Below are positions 9,771 to 18,490 of a DNA stretch of 64,000 nt, piece after piece. Positions within the stretch are counted from its first letter, which is position 1. Each line of letters starts with the position of its first letter. This DNA comes from Leucobacter sp. Ag1. Its GTDB lineage: Bacteria > Actinomycetota > Actinomycetes > Actinomycetales > Microbacteriaceae. Both the position numbers and the translations under genes were made by a program. The notes beneath the pieces are model-generated. The model had not been told where the DNA came from. It made no database searches and worked only from the letters and a program-made list of their open reading frames with translations. Where the stretch lies: contig NZ_LAYO01000106.1 in assembly GCF_000980875.1 (NCBI RefSeq), forward strand, positions 1 to 64,000. Direction: 5' to 3'.

Positions 9771-10564
9771 GCGTTCCCGTTTCCATGGGTGTGGTCGCTG
9801 CGGTGCTCGCCCTCGGGGCACCGGTGATCACCGCTGCAGTGCGTGCCGAAGCCGGCCATCGTGCGCTCGGCACGGCGGACGCGGCCGCGCTCGCCGCAGC
9901 GGACGCGAGCATCGGTTTCCTCGACGGCGAGCCCTGCGCGGCCGCGGAGCAGGTGGCGAGAGCCGCCGAGGCCCGGCTCTCGGAATGCGAGACCGACCGG
10001 GACGGATTCGAGGTCCGGGTCGTCATCGAGACCGCCGCACCGTTCGGGTCCGTCGTGGGTCGAGCTCGGGCCGGTGCGCAGCCGAACGCTGCGGCCCCGG
10101 TCGGCAGCGGGCCGATCGGCGCGAACGGATGGGCGTGGCCCTCAGCCGTCCGGGCGGTCACCCAGGGGCCGCACGACGGGCATGCGGTCGATCTCGCCGT
10201 CGATGCTTCCGGAGTGCTGTACGCGCCCTATCGAGGTATCGTCGTGCGCGTCGGCGACGATGGGCACGGGATCCCGGCGGAGTGCCGGGCCCGTCCGGAC
10301 TGGTGGCACGGTCCGAACCAGACCGTCCTCATCCGGCACGAATACCTCGGGCGCACGTTGTACAGCTCGCACAACCATCTCGTGGCGGGATCATCCGCGC
10401 GAGCGGGCATCGGGGTCGGCACCGCCGTCTCGGCGGGCCAACCCGTCGGTGCTGCCGGGCGCAGCGGATGCACCTCCGGACCCCACTCGCACTTCACGCT
10501 GGCGAGTGCTCCGCGCAACACGAATCCCGACCTCGACCCCTACCTCTATATCGGGTCACCGTGA
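9767..10564 (+). CDS. TadE-like protein fused to an M23 peptidase domain
   Basis: A 265-residue protein starting inside the TadE stop codon. Residues 1-95 match the Rv3654c-type TadE-like proteins of the actinobacterial Tad/helicase neighbourhood: a hydrophobic segment, then GHRALGTADAAALAAAD and paired cysteines. Residues about 120-265 resemble lysostaphin-type M23 endopeptidases: GHAVDLAV (H139, D142), YAPYRGIVVRVGDDG, YSSHNHL (H202, H204) and the zinc-binding pair H240-S-H242 in GPHSHFTL. The first motif is H-x2-D rather than the usual H-x3-D. If active, it would cleave peptidoglycan cross-links, perhaps opening the wall for the pilus. Confidence 0.8.
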   Translation: MSVPVSMGVVAAVLALGAPVITAAVRAEAGHRALGTADAAALAAADASIGFLDGEPCAAAEQVARAAEARLSECETDRDGFEVRVVIETAAPFGSVVGRARAGAQPNAAAPVGSGPIGANGWAWPSAVRAVTQGPHDGHAVDLAVDASGVLYAPYRGIVVRVGDDGHGIPAECRARPDWWHGPNQTVLIRHEYLGRTLYSSHNHLVAGSSARAGIGVGTAVSAGQPVGAAGRSGCTSGPHSHFTLASAPRNTNPDLDPYLYIGSP

Positions 10565-10620
10565 ACTGCTCAGCGGACCTCCGGTACCATGACGCGAAGC
10601 AACCCGGAATGCTGGGCTGT

Positions 10621-10681
10621 GTATCGTTGCGAAGCAGGAACCTCTCGACGGTGGAACTCCGAAGAGGGGTGCGCACGATAC
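10621..10681 (+). other. Structured leader upstream of topA
   Basis: In the 223-nt gap before topA, GTATCGTTGCG (10621-10631) can pair with CGCACGATAC (10672-10681). Inside that stem, ACCTCT (10640-10645) can pair with AGAGGGGT (10663-10670). The stem is imperfect and no known RNA family is recognised. TACCAT at 10585-10590 resembles an actinobacterial -10 box and would place the fold in the topA transcript. Confidence 0.3.
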
Positions 10682-10787
10682 GCAGCGCACTTGCGGGCGC
10701 TGGACCAGAACCGCGCGAAGCGCGGATCACCCGGCGAACCGGCACCGCGAGACGGTGCGAACGAACGCCACAGAAGAAGGAGTGCCC

Positions 10788-13616
10788 GTGGGGGCCGCGA
10801 AGAAACTCGTGATCGTCGAGTCGCCGACCAAGGCGAAGACCATCGGCGGATATCTCGGCGATGACTACGAAGTGATCGCCTCGGTCGGGCACGTGCGCGA
10901 CCTGGCGGAGCCGTCGGAGCTGCCCAGCGAGCTGAAGAAGGGACCCTTCGGCAAGTTCGCCGTCGACGTCGACAACGGGTTCGCCCCGTACTACGTCGTC
11001 GCCGACAACAAGAAGAAGACGGTCAGCGAGCTCAAGCGCGCGCTCAAGGGAGCGGACGAGCTGTGGCTCGCCACTGATGAGGACCGCGAGGGAGAGGCGA
11101 TCGCCTGGCACCTGCTCGAGGTGCTCAAACCCAAGGTTCCCGTGCGCCGCATGGTGTTCCACGAGATCACCAAGGAAGCCATCGAGCAGGCCAAGGCGAA
11201 CACGCGCGACCTCGACATCGCGCTCGTCGATGCTCAGGAGACCCGCCGCATCCTCGACCGGCTGTACGGCTACGACATCTCGCCCGTGCTCTGGCGCAAG
11301 GTCGCCCCCAAGCTCTCCGCAGGGCGCGTGCAGTCCGCCGCGACCCGGCTCGTAGTCGATCGCGAGCGCGAGCGCCTCGCGTTCGTCTCCGCCGAGTACT
11401 GGGACATCACCGCGACCTTCACCCCGGAGGCTGGCTCCGAAGACACCACGCCGTTCGCCGCACGACTCGTGCGCGTCGACGGCAAGCGCCTCGCCACGGG
11501 CGGCGACTTCGCCGACGACGGCACCCTGACCCCGCGCGCGGCGAAGGCCGGAGTCGTCGGCCTCGAACAGGCGCGCGCCGAACGACTGGCGTCCGCGCTC
11601 GCCGCCGGAGCGCCGGCACGGGTCCGCTCGGTCGAGACCAAACCGCACACCCGTCGCCCGGCCGCACCGTTCACCACCTCGACCCTGCAGCAGGAAGCCT
11701 CTCGCAAGCTCCGCTACAGCTCGCGCCAGACCATGTCGTTCGCCCAGTCGCTCTACGAGAACGGCTACATCACCTATATGCGAACCGATTCGCCGTCCCT
11801 GTCGGGGCAGGCGATCCGCGCCGCGCGCACTCAGGCCGCGGAGCTCTACGGCTCGCAGACGGTCCCCGAGAAGCCGCGCGTCTACACGGGCAAGGCCAAG
11901 GGTGCCCAGGAGGCGCACGAGGCCATCCGACCCGCGGGTGACGCCTTCCAGCGTCCCAGCGCGCTGAAGGGCAAGCTCACCCAGGGGGAGTACGCCCTCT
12001 ACGAACTGATCTGGAAGCGCACCGTCGCCAGCCAGATGGCCGATGCCAAGGGCTCGACCGACACTGTGACCGTCGGCGTCGAGGTGTCGGAGCCCGGCGA
12101 AGCACGAGCGACCGACACCGAGTTCACGGCGAGCGGCACCGTCATCACCTTCCCCGGCTTCCTGCTGGCGTACGAGGAGGGCCGCGACGAGAAGCGCGGT
12201 GACAACGAGCAGAACGTGGCGCTGCCGCAGCTGGCAGAATCGCAGGCGCTCGGCGTGACCGAGCCCGAGGCCAAGGGCCACGAGACCAGCCCGCCGCCGC
12301 GCTACACCGAGGCCAGCCTCACCAAGCGGCTCGAAGAACTCGGCATCGGTCGACCCTCGACCTACGCGGCGATCATCAGCACGATCATGGATCGCGGCTA
12401 CGTGGCCAAGAAGGGCCAGGCGCTCGTGCCGAGCTGGATCGCCTTCTCGGTGGTCCGCCTGCTCGAGGAGCACTTCGCGGCGCTCGTGGACTACGACTTC
12501 ACCGCCGAGATGGAGAACGACCTCGACCGGATCGCCTCCGGCGAAGCCGACCGTAGCAGCTGGCTCACCGAGTTCTACTTCGGCAGCGATGCGCACCCCG
12601 GCCTGCGCGGCGTCGTCGACAACCTCGGCGAGATCGACGCGCGAGCCATCAACACCATCAAGATCGACGATTCGATCTCGCTGCGCAACGGCAAGTACGG
12701 CCCCTACCTCGAAGTCTTCGACGACAAGAGCGAAGTCGGCGAGGACGGGACGCTCAAGCCGCGCAGCGTCAACATCCCCGACGGCATGGCCCCCGACGAG
12801 CTCACGCCCGCGAAGGCGCACGAACTGGCCGACGCCGAGCCGGCCGAAGACCGCGTGGTCGGCCTGCACCCGCAGACGGGCAAGCGCATCGTGGCGAAGA
12901 ACGGTCGCTTCGGCCCCTACGTCACCGAACTGCTCGACGACGGCGAAGAGCTGCCCAAGGGGCAGAAGCCGCGCACCGCTTCGCTCTTCAAGAGCATGGA
13001 CCCCGCCAGCATCGAACTCGATGCAGCGGTCGCCCTGCTCGATCTGCCGCGCGTCGTCGGCGTCGATCCCGAATCGAACGCCGAGATCACCGCGCAGAAC
13101 GGGCGATACGGCCCCTACCTCAAGAAGGGCACCGACACCCGGACGCTGCCGAGCGAGGACGCGATCTTCTCGATCGACCTCTCCGGAGCTCAGGAGCTGT
13201 TCGCGCAGCCCAAGTACGGCGCACGCAAGGCGTCCAGCGCACTGAAGGAGTTCGACGCCGACCCGGTCAGCGGCAAGCCCATCAAGGTCCGTGACGGCCG
13301 CTTCGGGCCGTACGTCACCGACGGTGAGACCAACGCGACGATCCCGCGCGGCGACAGCGTCGAAGACATCACCTTCGATCGCGCCGTCGAGCTCCTCGCG
13401 ATCAAGCGAGCCAAGGGCCCAGCAAAGCGCAAGGCCCCGGCAAAGAAGGCGCCCGCAAAGAAGGCTCTGGCCAAGAAGGCCGCCGCCGCGAAGAAGACCA
13501 CGGCAGCTTCCGGCGCGAAGAAGACGGTCGATCCCGCCCGGTCCGCAGCAGCGAAGAAGGCCGCGGCGACCCGAGCCGCGAAGAAGGCCGCCGAGCAGGC
13601 CGCCGCCGGAGCGTGA
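10788..13616 (+). CDS. topA: DNA topoisomerase I
   Basis: Type IA topoisomerase of 942 residues that relaxes negative supercoils. The Toprim domain shows KLVIVESPTKAKTI and the acidic triad in ATDEDREGEAIAWHL. The active-site tyrosine lies in YMRTDSPSLSG. Several glycine-rich repeats (NGRFGPYVT, NGRYGPYLK, DGRFGPYVT) form the C-terminal domains, and the tail is a Lys/Ala-rich stretch (AKKAPAKKALAKKA) typical of actinobacterial TopA. The GTG at 10788 has GAAGGAG about 6 nt upstream. The stop overlaps the tmk start. The position after the Tad genes matches the conserved actinobacterial order. Confidence 0.96.
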   Translation: MGAAKKLVIVESPTKAKTIGGYLGDDYEVIASVGHVRDLAEPSELPSELKKGPFGKFAVDVDNGFAPYYVVADNKKKTVSELKRALKGADELWLATDEDREGEAIAWHLLEVLKPKVPVRRMVFHEITKEAIEQAKANTRDLDIALVDAQETRRILDRLYGYDISPVLWRKVAPKLSAGRVQSAATRLVVDRERERLAFVSAEYWDITATFTPEAGSEDTTPFAARLVRVDGKRLATGGDFADDGTLTPRAAKAGVVGLEQARAERLASALAAGAPARVRSVETKPHTRRPAAPFTTSTLQQEASRKLRYSSRQTMSFAQSLYENGYITYMRTDSPSLSGQAIRAARTQAAELYGSQTVPEKPRVYTGKAKGAQEAHEAIRPAGDAFQRPSALKGKLTQGEYALYELIWKRTVASQMADAKGSTDTVTVGVEVSEPGEARATDTEFTASGTVITFPGFLLAYEEGRDEKRGDNEQNVALPQLAESQALGVTEPEAKGHETSPPPRYTEASLTKRLEELGIGRPSTYAAIISTIMDRGYVAKKGQALVPSWIAFSVVRLLEEHFAALVDYDFTAEMENDLDRIASGEADRSSWLTEFYFGSDAHPGLRGVVDNLGEIDARAINTIKIDDSISLRNGKYGPYLEVFDDKSEVGEDGTLKPRSVNIPDGMAPDELTPAKAHELADAEPAEDRVVGLHPQTGKRIVAKNGRFGPYVTELLDDGEELPKGQKPRTASLFKSMDPASIELDAAVALLDLPRVVGVDPESNAEITAQNGRYGPYLKKGTDTRTLPSEDAIFSIDLSGAQELFAQPKYGARKASSALKEFDADPVSGKPIKVRDGRFGPYVTDGETNATIPRGDSVEDITFDRAVELLAIKRAKGPAKRKAPAKKAPAKKALAKKAAAAKKTTAASGAKKTVDPARSAAAKKAAATRAAKKAAEQAAAGA

Positions 13617-14248
13617 TGGACGGACTGTTCATCACGCTCGAGGGCGGCGACGGCGCGGGGAAGACCACCCAGGCCGAGATGCTCGCGAGCTGGCTCGAAG
13701 CACGCGGGCTCGAAACGCTGCGCACGCGTGAGCCGGGCGGAACACCGCTCGGCTCCGCAGTGCGCGGGATCCTCCTGCACGGTGGCGACGAGCTGGGCGC
13801 GGTCGACCCGCGCGCGGAAGCGCTGCTCTACGCCGCGGACCGAGCGCAGCACATCTCCCAGCTCGTGCGCCCCGCGCTCGACCGGGGGATCGTCGTCGTG
13901 CAGGATCGCTACATCGACTCCTCCCTCGCCTATCAGGGCGCCGGACGCGTGCTCGACACCTCCGACGTGCGCCGCATCAGCGAGTGGGCCAGCGGCGGGC
14001 TGTGGCCGGCGCTCACCATCCTGCTCGACGCGAGCCCCGAACTCGCCGCCGAACGCCGCGCCGCACGCGGCGGGACCGCGGACCGGCTCGAAGCCGAAGC
14101 CGCCGCATTCCACGCCGCGGTCCGCAACGGGTTCCTCGACCTCGCCGCCGCCGAGCCGGGACGTTTCCTCGTGCTCGACGCCTCCCGACCCGTCGACGAG
14201 CTGCACCGCGAGATCATCGCCCGCGTCGAGGAGCTGCTCGCGCGGTAG
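13616..14248 (+). CDS. tmk: Thymidylate kinase
   Basis: dTMP kinase of 210 residues, making dTDP for DNA synthesis. It shows the P-loop EGGDGAGKTTQ, the substrate-binding REPGGTPLG, and DRYIDSSLAYQGAGR; the lid region carries RRAARGGTADRLE. The start ATG shares its first base with the topA stop (TGATG); a GTG immediately before it is an alternative. In many actinobacteria tmk is followed by holB, but no holB is present here. Confidence 0.95.
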   Translation: MDGLFITLEGGDGAGKTTQAEMLASWLEARGLETLRTREPGGTPLGSAVRGILLHGGDELGAVDPRAEALLYAADRAQHISQLVRPALDRGIVVVQDRYIDSSLAYQGAGRVLDTSDVRRISEWASGGLWPALTILLDASPELAAERRAARGGTADRLEAEAAAFHAAVRNGFLDLAAAEPGRFLVLDASRPVDELHREIIARVEELLAR

Positions 14249-14258
14249 CGGCGGAAAG

Positions 14259-14323
14259 GCCGCAACGGCGGCCCGCCGCAACGGCGGAAGCGCCGCAACG
14301 GTGGCCCGCCGCAACAGCAGGAG
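14259..14323. repeat. Short imperfect tandem repeat
   Basis: Two copies of a roughly 32-bp unit built on GCCGCAACGGCGGCCCGCC lie between tmk and the next gene. They differ at a few positions. This may be simple slippage in GC-rich DNA; no coding or regulatory role is visible. Confidence 0.5.
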
Positions 14324-14349
14324 CACCAGATCGGCAGAGGAGGGCGCGA

Positions 14350-14697
14350 ATGGTCGTCCCCTACCCCCGGATGCCGAAGAACGTCGTCGGCCGCTGGCTC
14401 TGGATCGGGCTGAGCAGCGCGATCGTCCTCGCCTTCCTCGCGCTCTCCGTGGCCCTGATCGTGTCTGCAATCGCCTTGAGCAACCCGAGCAACTCGGCAG
14501 ACCGACCGAACGGCGGCGAACTGCTCCTCTCGATCGCCATGCTCCTCGCCTGCCTGCTCGGCACTGCGCTCTTCACCTGGATCCTCGCCGACGGGCTCCG
14601 CACGATCACGCGTGAACGCGCCGAGCAGCGACGCCTCGAATCCAGCATCCGAGAGACACGCGCCCGCATCGAACAGCTGCGAGACCGCCGGCGCTGA
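14350..14697 (+). CDS. Small membrane protein with coiled-coil tail
   Basis: A 115-residue protein of unrecognised family. It has two hydrophobic helices (about residues 17-43 and 57-80) separated by a short polar loop, and an Arg/Glu-rich, probably helical or coiled-coil tail (TRERAEQRRLESSIRETRAR). It starts about 100 nt after tmk on the same strand and ends before a strong bidirectional hairpin. Codon use fits the genome, which supports a real gene. Confidence 0.65.
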   Translation: MVVPYPRMPKNVVGRWLWIGLSSAIVLAFLALSVALIVSAIALSNPSNSADRPNGGELLLSIAMLLACLLGTALFTWILADGLRTITRERAEQRRLESSIRETRARIEQLRDRRR

Positions 14698-14723
14698 CCG
14701 CGCCACCGCCGACGGCGAACACA

Positions 14724-14764
14724 CGCCAGAGGCCCGGATCGGCGAGCGATCCGGGCCTCTGGCG
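14724..14764. terminator. Bidirectional terminator hairpin
   Basis: Perfect 18-bp stem (14724-14741 with 14747-14764) and a 5-nt loop, between the convergent small membrane protein and universal stress protein genes. It lacks a T tract. Confidence 0.75.
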
Positions 14765-14796
14765 TACGGTGCTGGCGGAGTCCCGCCCTCGGAGGG

Positions 14797-15717
14797 CTAG
14801 AACTCCCCGCCGGCCGCGTACTCCTCGGCGGCGCGGCGCGGCACCACGATCACGGGGACGACCGCGTGGTGCACGATCTTGCGGGCGTGCGAACCGAGCG
14901 TGACCCGCGAGAACGGGCCGCTGCTGCTCGAGCCGAGTACGAGCACATCGCCCTGGCCCCACTCGACCGCGGCCATCGCCTCGTCCCAGTCGTCTCCGAC
15001 GCCCAGCACCACCTCGGCCGCCTTCGGCAGCTCGGTCTGGGCCGCGGTGGCCTCGAGCGCCGCGTTCGCGTCGGTGAGCAGCGTCTGACGCCACTCCGCG
15101 AACACCTCGGTCTCGTAGTCCTGCCCGATGCCGGACGACGCCATGCGCCGCGGTCGCACGGCGAAGGAGGCGATGCGCAGGCGCAGGCCGCTCTCGGCGG
15201 CGATCGTCGCGGCTCCGAGGATCAGATCGCTGTCGGCCTCGGTGCCGCGGTACGCGGCCGTGATCTGCTCGATGTCCTGGCCGTCGCGCAGCCGGAAGCC
15301 GCGCGGCGCGATGGCGACGGGCACGGGCGAGGTCTGCATGAGGCCGGAGTCGACCGACCCGAGCGAGATGCGGCCGATCGGCGACGACTTCGCCGCCCCG
15401 ACGACGAGCCGCTGCCCGCCGACCGCCTCGACGATGTCGATGAGACCCTGGCGCACCGAGGACGGATCCTGATGCACCATCGTGCGGGCGGACACGTCCG
15501 CCGGGACCTGCTTCAGCGCCTCGGCGAGAGTGGCCTCCGCCTGCTCGACGAGACGGTCCTGGTAGTCCTGGTCGCCGCGGCTGAACGCGAGCGGCCAGCC
15601 CGTCGCGGTGACCGCGGCGATGACGAGCTCGAGCTTCATGCTGCGCGCGAGGAGCGCGCCGAGGTGCACGGCCGAGCTGGAGCTGTGGCCGGGGGCGATA
15701 CCGACGACGATGGTCAC
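14797..15717 (-). CDS. Two-domain universal stress protein
   Basis: A 306-residue protein with two tandem Usp domains. Both carry the nucleotide-binding signature: VVGAAKSSPIGRISLGSVD in the first half and LGSSSSGPFSRVTLGSHA in the second, each followed by the closing strand (VPVAIAPR, VPVIVVPR). Such proteins bind ATP and act in stress or transport regulation. The GTG at 15717 has AGGAGG about 5 nt upstream and overlaps the permease stop by 2 nt (GTGA). Coupling to the permease suggests that it senses or regulates that transporter, as reported for other Usp-transporter pairs (inference). Confidence 0.9.
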   Translation of the reverse strand: MTIVVGIAPGHSSSSAVHLGALLARSMKLELVIAAVTATGWPLAFSRGDQDYQDRLVEQAEATLAEALKQVPADVSARTMVHQDPSSVRQGLIDIVEAVGGQRLVVGAAKSSPIGRISLGSVDSGLMQTSPVPVAIAPRGFRLRDGQDIEQITAAYRGTEADSDLILGAATIAAESGLRLRIASFAVRPRRMASSGIGQDYETEVFAEWRQTLLTDANAALEATAAQTELPKAAEVVLGVGDDWDEAMAAVEWGQGDVLVLGSSSSGPFSRVTLGSHARKIVHHAVVPVIVVPRRAAEEYAAGGEF

Positions 15718-17141
15718 GATGCGACCTCCTGGGAGTACGGGCCGGGCTGCGCGAGCACCGAGCGCTTGCGAGCGTAGAAGAAGTAGTAGAGGAGGAAGAG
15801 CGCGGTCCAGACCGCGAACACCGCGATCGTGATCAGCTGCAGGTTCGTGATGATCCAGAGGCAGCCGAGGATCGACAGGACGGGGATCACGTAGCCGCCG
15901 GGAACCTTGAAACCGCGCTCCAGGTCGGGTTCGCGTCGCCGCAGGATGATGACGCCGAGCGAGACGACGATGAACGCGGCGAGCGTACCGATGCTCGTCA
16001 TCTCGGCGAGGAAGTTGATCGGGATGACGCCCGCGAGGATGCCGGTCGCGATCGCGACGATGATCGTGTTGGGGATCGGGGTCATGGTGCGCGGGTTGAC
16101 CTTCTGGAACACCTTCGGCATCATCCCGTCCTTCGACATGGCGAAGAGGATTCGGGTCTGGCCGTAGAGCACCACGAGGGTGACGCTGAAGATCGAGATC
16201 ACGGCGCCCGCGGCGACGAGGGTGCCCGGCCAGGACGCGCCGACGAGGTTCTCGATGATCGCGGAGAGTCCGGCGCTCTGGTCCTTGAACTGCTCGGGGG
16301 CCTGGGCGCCGAGGCCGGCCATGGCGACGAGCACGTAGATCGCGGTGACGATGACGAGAGCGAAGATCAGCGCCAGCGGCAGGTTCCGCTTCGGGTTCTT
16401 CGCCTCCTCGCCGGCGGTCGAGACGGCGTCGAGGCCCACGAAGGAGAAGAAGATGATGCCGGCGCCGGACATGATGCCGGCGAAGCCGAAGGGGGCGAAG
16501 TTCGCGAAGTGGTCGGCGTTCCAGCCGGTGAAGGCGATGGCCGCGAAGAAGACGAGCACGACGAGCTTGATGACCACCATGATCGTGTTGGTGATGACCG
16601 ATTCCTTCGTCCCGCGGATCAGCAGCAGGGCGCAGAGCGCGATGAGGATCACGGCGGGCAGGTTGATGATCCCGCCTTCCTCGGGCGCGTTGGAGAGCGC
16701 GGCGGGGAGCTCGAAGCCGAAGAGGTTGTGGAACAGCTGGTTCACGTACTGCGACCAGCCGACCGCGACCGCGGCCGTCGAGACGCCGTACTCGAGCAGC
16801 AGACAGGCGGCGACGCCCATTGCGGGCATCTCGCCGAGGGTCGTGTACGCGTAGGAGTAGGAGGATCCCGAGACCGGGACGCTGCCGGCGAGCTCCGCGT
16901 AGCAGAGGGCGGTGAGGCCGGCGACGATGCCTGCGATGAGGAAGGAGATGATGACCGCGGGCCCGGCGGTGGGGACGGCCTCGGACAGGATGAAGAAGAT
17001 ACCGGTTCCGACGGTGCCGCCGACGCCGATCATGGTGAGTGAGAACAGGCCGATGCTGCGCGAGAGTTTGGGGCCGTGCGTCTCGTCCCCTTCGCGTGGG
17101 ATCGGCTTGCGGCGCAGAAGCTGCTGCGGCATCGAAGTCAT
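15714..17141 (-). CDS. APC family amino acid permease
   Basis: A 475-residue membrane transporter with about 12 hydrophobic segments. The first helix holds the APC signature SLTMIGVGGTVGTGIFFILS, and a middle helix holds FFSFVGLDAVSTAGEEAKNP, typical of cationic amino acid or GABA-type permeases. The substrate is not determined by sequence. The ATG at 17141 (MTSMPQQ) is preferred; the open frame continues into the iron-operon promoter region. It overlaps the downstream universal stress protein gene, and the two form an operon. Confidence 0.9.
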   Translation of the reverse strand: MTSMPQQLLRRKPIPREGDETHGPKLSRSIGLFSLTMIGVGGTVGTGIFFILSEAVPTAGPAVIISFLIAGIVAGLTALCYAELAGSVPVSGSSYSYAYTTLGEMPAMGVAACLLLEYGVSTAAVAVGWSQYVNQLFHNLFGFELPAALSNAPEEGGIINLPAVILIALCALLLIRGTKESVITNTIMVVIKLVVLVFFAAIAFTGWNADHFANFAPFGFAGIMSGAGIIFFSFVGLDAVSTAGEEAKNPKRNLPLALIFALVIVTAIYVLVAMAGLGAQAPEQFKDQSAGLSAIIENLVGASWPGTLVAAGAVISIFSVTLVVLYGQTRILFAMSKDGMMPKVFQKVNPRTMTPIPNTIIVAIATGILAGVIPINFLAEMTSIGTLAAFIVVSLGVIILRRREPDLERGFKVPGGYVIPVLSILGCLWIITNLQLITIAVFAVWTALFLLYYFFYARKRSVLAQPGPYSQEVAS

Positions 17142-17303
17142 GCGTGTGAGTCCTTCGGACGTCGTTGTCGGGTGGGTGCATGACAGTGTCCCCCCAGAGT
17201 GCCCGTGTCCACAAATCCCCGACACGTTGAGAGCCCGTGGGGGAGGGAGTCCCTGTCTGGAACGAAACGGTTTCTGACCGATCCGATACACATCTGATGT
17301 AGT

Positions 17304-17322
17304 TAAGGGTAGGCTAACTTCG
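17304..17322 (+). promoter_or_regulatory. DtxR/IdeR-like iron box
   Basis: The 19-mer, whose central block is GGGTAGGCTAACTT, matches the DtxR consensus TTAGGTTAGGCTAACCTAA at about 14 of 19 positions, including the core TAGGCTAAC. It lies 55 nt upstream of the first iron-binding lipoprotein gene. Iron-loaded DtxR/IdeR normally blocks transcription from such sites, so the uptake operon should be switched on by iron shortage. Confidence 0.7.
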
Positions 17323-17377
17323 CACCTTCGACGAAGCGGGTCCTCCGCGCGGCGGTCGGCCCCTGGAAAGGACCCTC

Positions 17378-18412
17378 GTGCGCACTCGTCGCCTCCTCGG
17401 CCTCGCCGCGGCCGTCATCGCGGCCGTCTCGATCTCCGCCTGCTCCTCGGCGGCTCCGTCCGGATCCGGCGACGCCGGCGGATCGGGATCCGGGAACGAC
17501 GCGACGGGTGCGTTCCCCGTCACCATCGAGCACGCGTTCGGCAAGACCATCATCGAACAGCAGCCGAAGCGCATCGCGACCGTCGGCTGGACCAGCCAGG
17601 AGGTGCCGCTGGCGCTCGGCATCGCGCCGGTCGGCATGGCGAAGATCACCTGGGGCGACGACAACGGCAACGGCATGATGCCCTGGGTCGAGGACAAGCT
17701 CGCCGAGCTGAAGGCGCCGACGCCGAAGCTCTATGACGAGACCGACGGCGTGGACTTCGAGGCCGTCGCGGCGACGAAGCCCGACGTGATCCTCGCGGCG
17801 TACTCCGGGATCACGAAGGAGGACTACCGGACCCTCTCCAAGATCGCTCCGGTCGTGGCCTACCCGCACACCGCGTGGGGCACCAGTCTCGACGACCTCG
17901 TGCGCATGGACTCCGAGGCGATCGGTAAGAAGGCCGAGGGGGAGGCGCTGCTGAAGCGCCTGCACGAGGAGTCCGCGGCCTCGCTCGCGAAGCACCCGAA
18001 GCTCGCGAACGCGAAGGTGCTGATCGCGAACATCGACCCCAAGAACCTCAGCCAGGTCACGATCTACACCTCGCACGACACGCGGCCCCGGTTCCTGAAG
18101 GAGCTCGGACTGCCCGAGCCGGCGATCGTGACCGAGGAATCGAAGAAGACCGATGCCTTCTTCGCAACGGTCAGCGCCGAAGCCGCCGACCGCTTCTCGG
18201 ATGTCGACCTGATCGTCTCGGCCGGGACCCCGGACCTGCTGAAGCGCATGCAGGCGGATCCGCTGCTGAACAAGATCCCCGCCGTGGCGAACGGGCGCGT
18301 CGCGATCCTGCCCGACGCCTCGCCGCTGGCCGTCTCGGCCTCGCCCTCCCCGCTCTCGATCGGCTGGGGCGTCGACCGCTACTTCGACGCGCTCTCGGCG
18401 CCGCTGCAGTAG
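17378..18412 (+). CDS. Iron-siderophore ABC transporter binding lipoprotein (copy 1)
   Basis: A 344-residue FecB/FepB-type substrate-binding protein. The signal peptide ends in the lipobox SISACSS, predicting a lipid-anchored protein on the outer face of the membrane. Family landmarks include QQPKRIATVGWTSQEVPLALG, DFEAVAATKPDVILAAYSG, and the C-terminal PLSIGWGVDRYFDAL. The GTG start follows GGAAAGGA. It sits behind the DtxR-like box and starts the iron operon. It is closely related to the next gene, a tandem paralogue. Confidence 0.93.
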   Translation: MRTRRLLGLAAAVIAAVSISACSSAAPSGSGDAGGSGSGNDATGAFPVTIEHAFGKTIIEQQPKRIATVGWTSQEVPLALGIAPVGMAKITWGDDNGNGMMPWVEDKLAELKAPTPKLYDETDGVDFEAVAATKPDVILAAYSGITKEDYRTLSKIAPVVAYPHTAWGTSLDDLVRMDSEAIGKKAEGEALLKRLHEESAASLAKHPKLANAKVLIANIDPKNLSQVTIYTSHDTRPRFLKELGLPEPAIVTEESKKTDAFFATVSAEAADRFSDVDLIVSAGTPDLLKRMQADPLLNKIPAVANGRVAILPDASPLAVSASPSPLSIGWGVDRYFDALSAPLQ

Positions 18413-18490
18413 CCCCTCCCAGAACGACCCGACGCCCATCCGGGCACCCGCGCACCGCGATCGGCGCGCGTTCCGACGAAAGGACACCCC

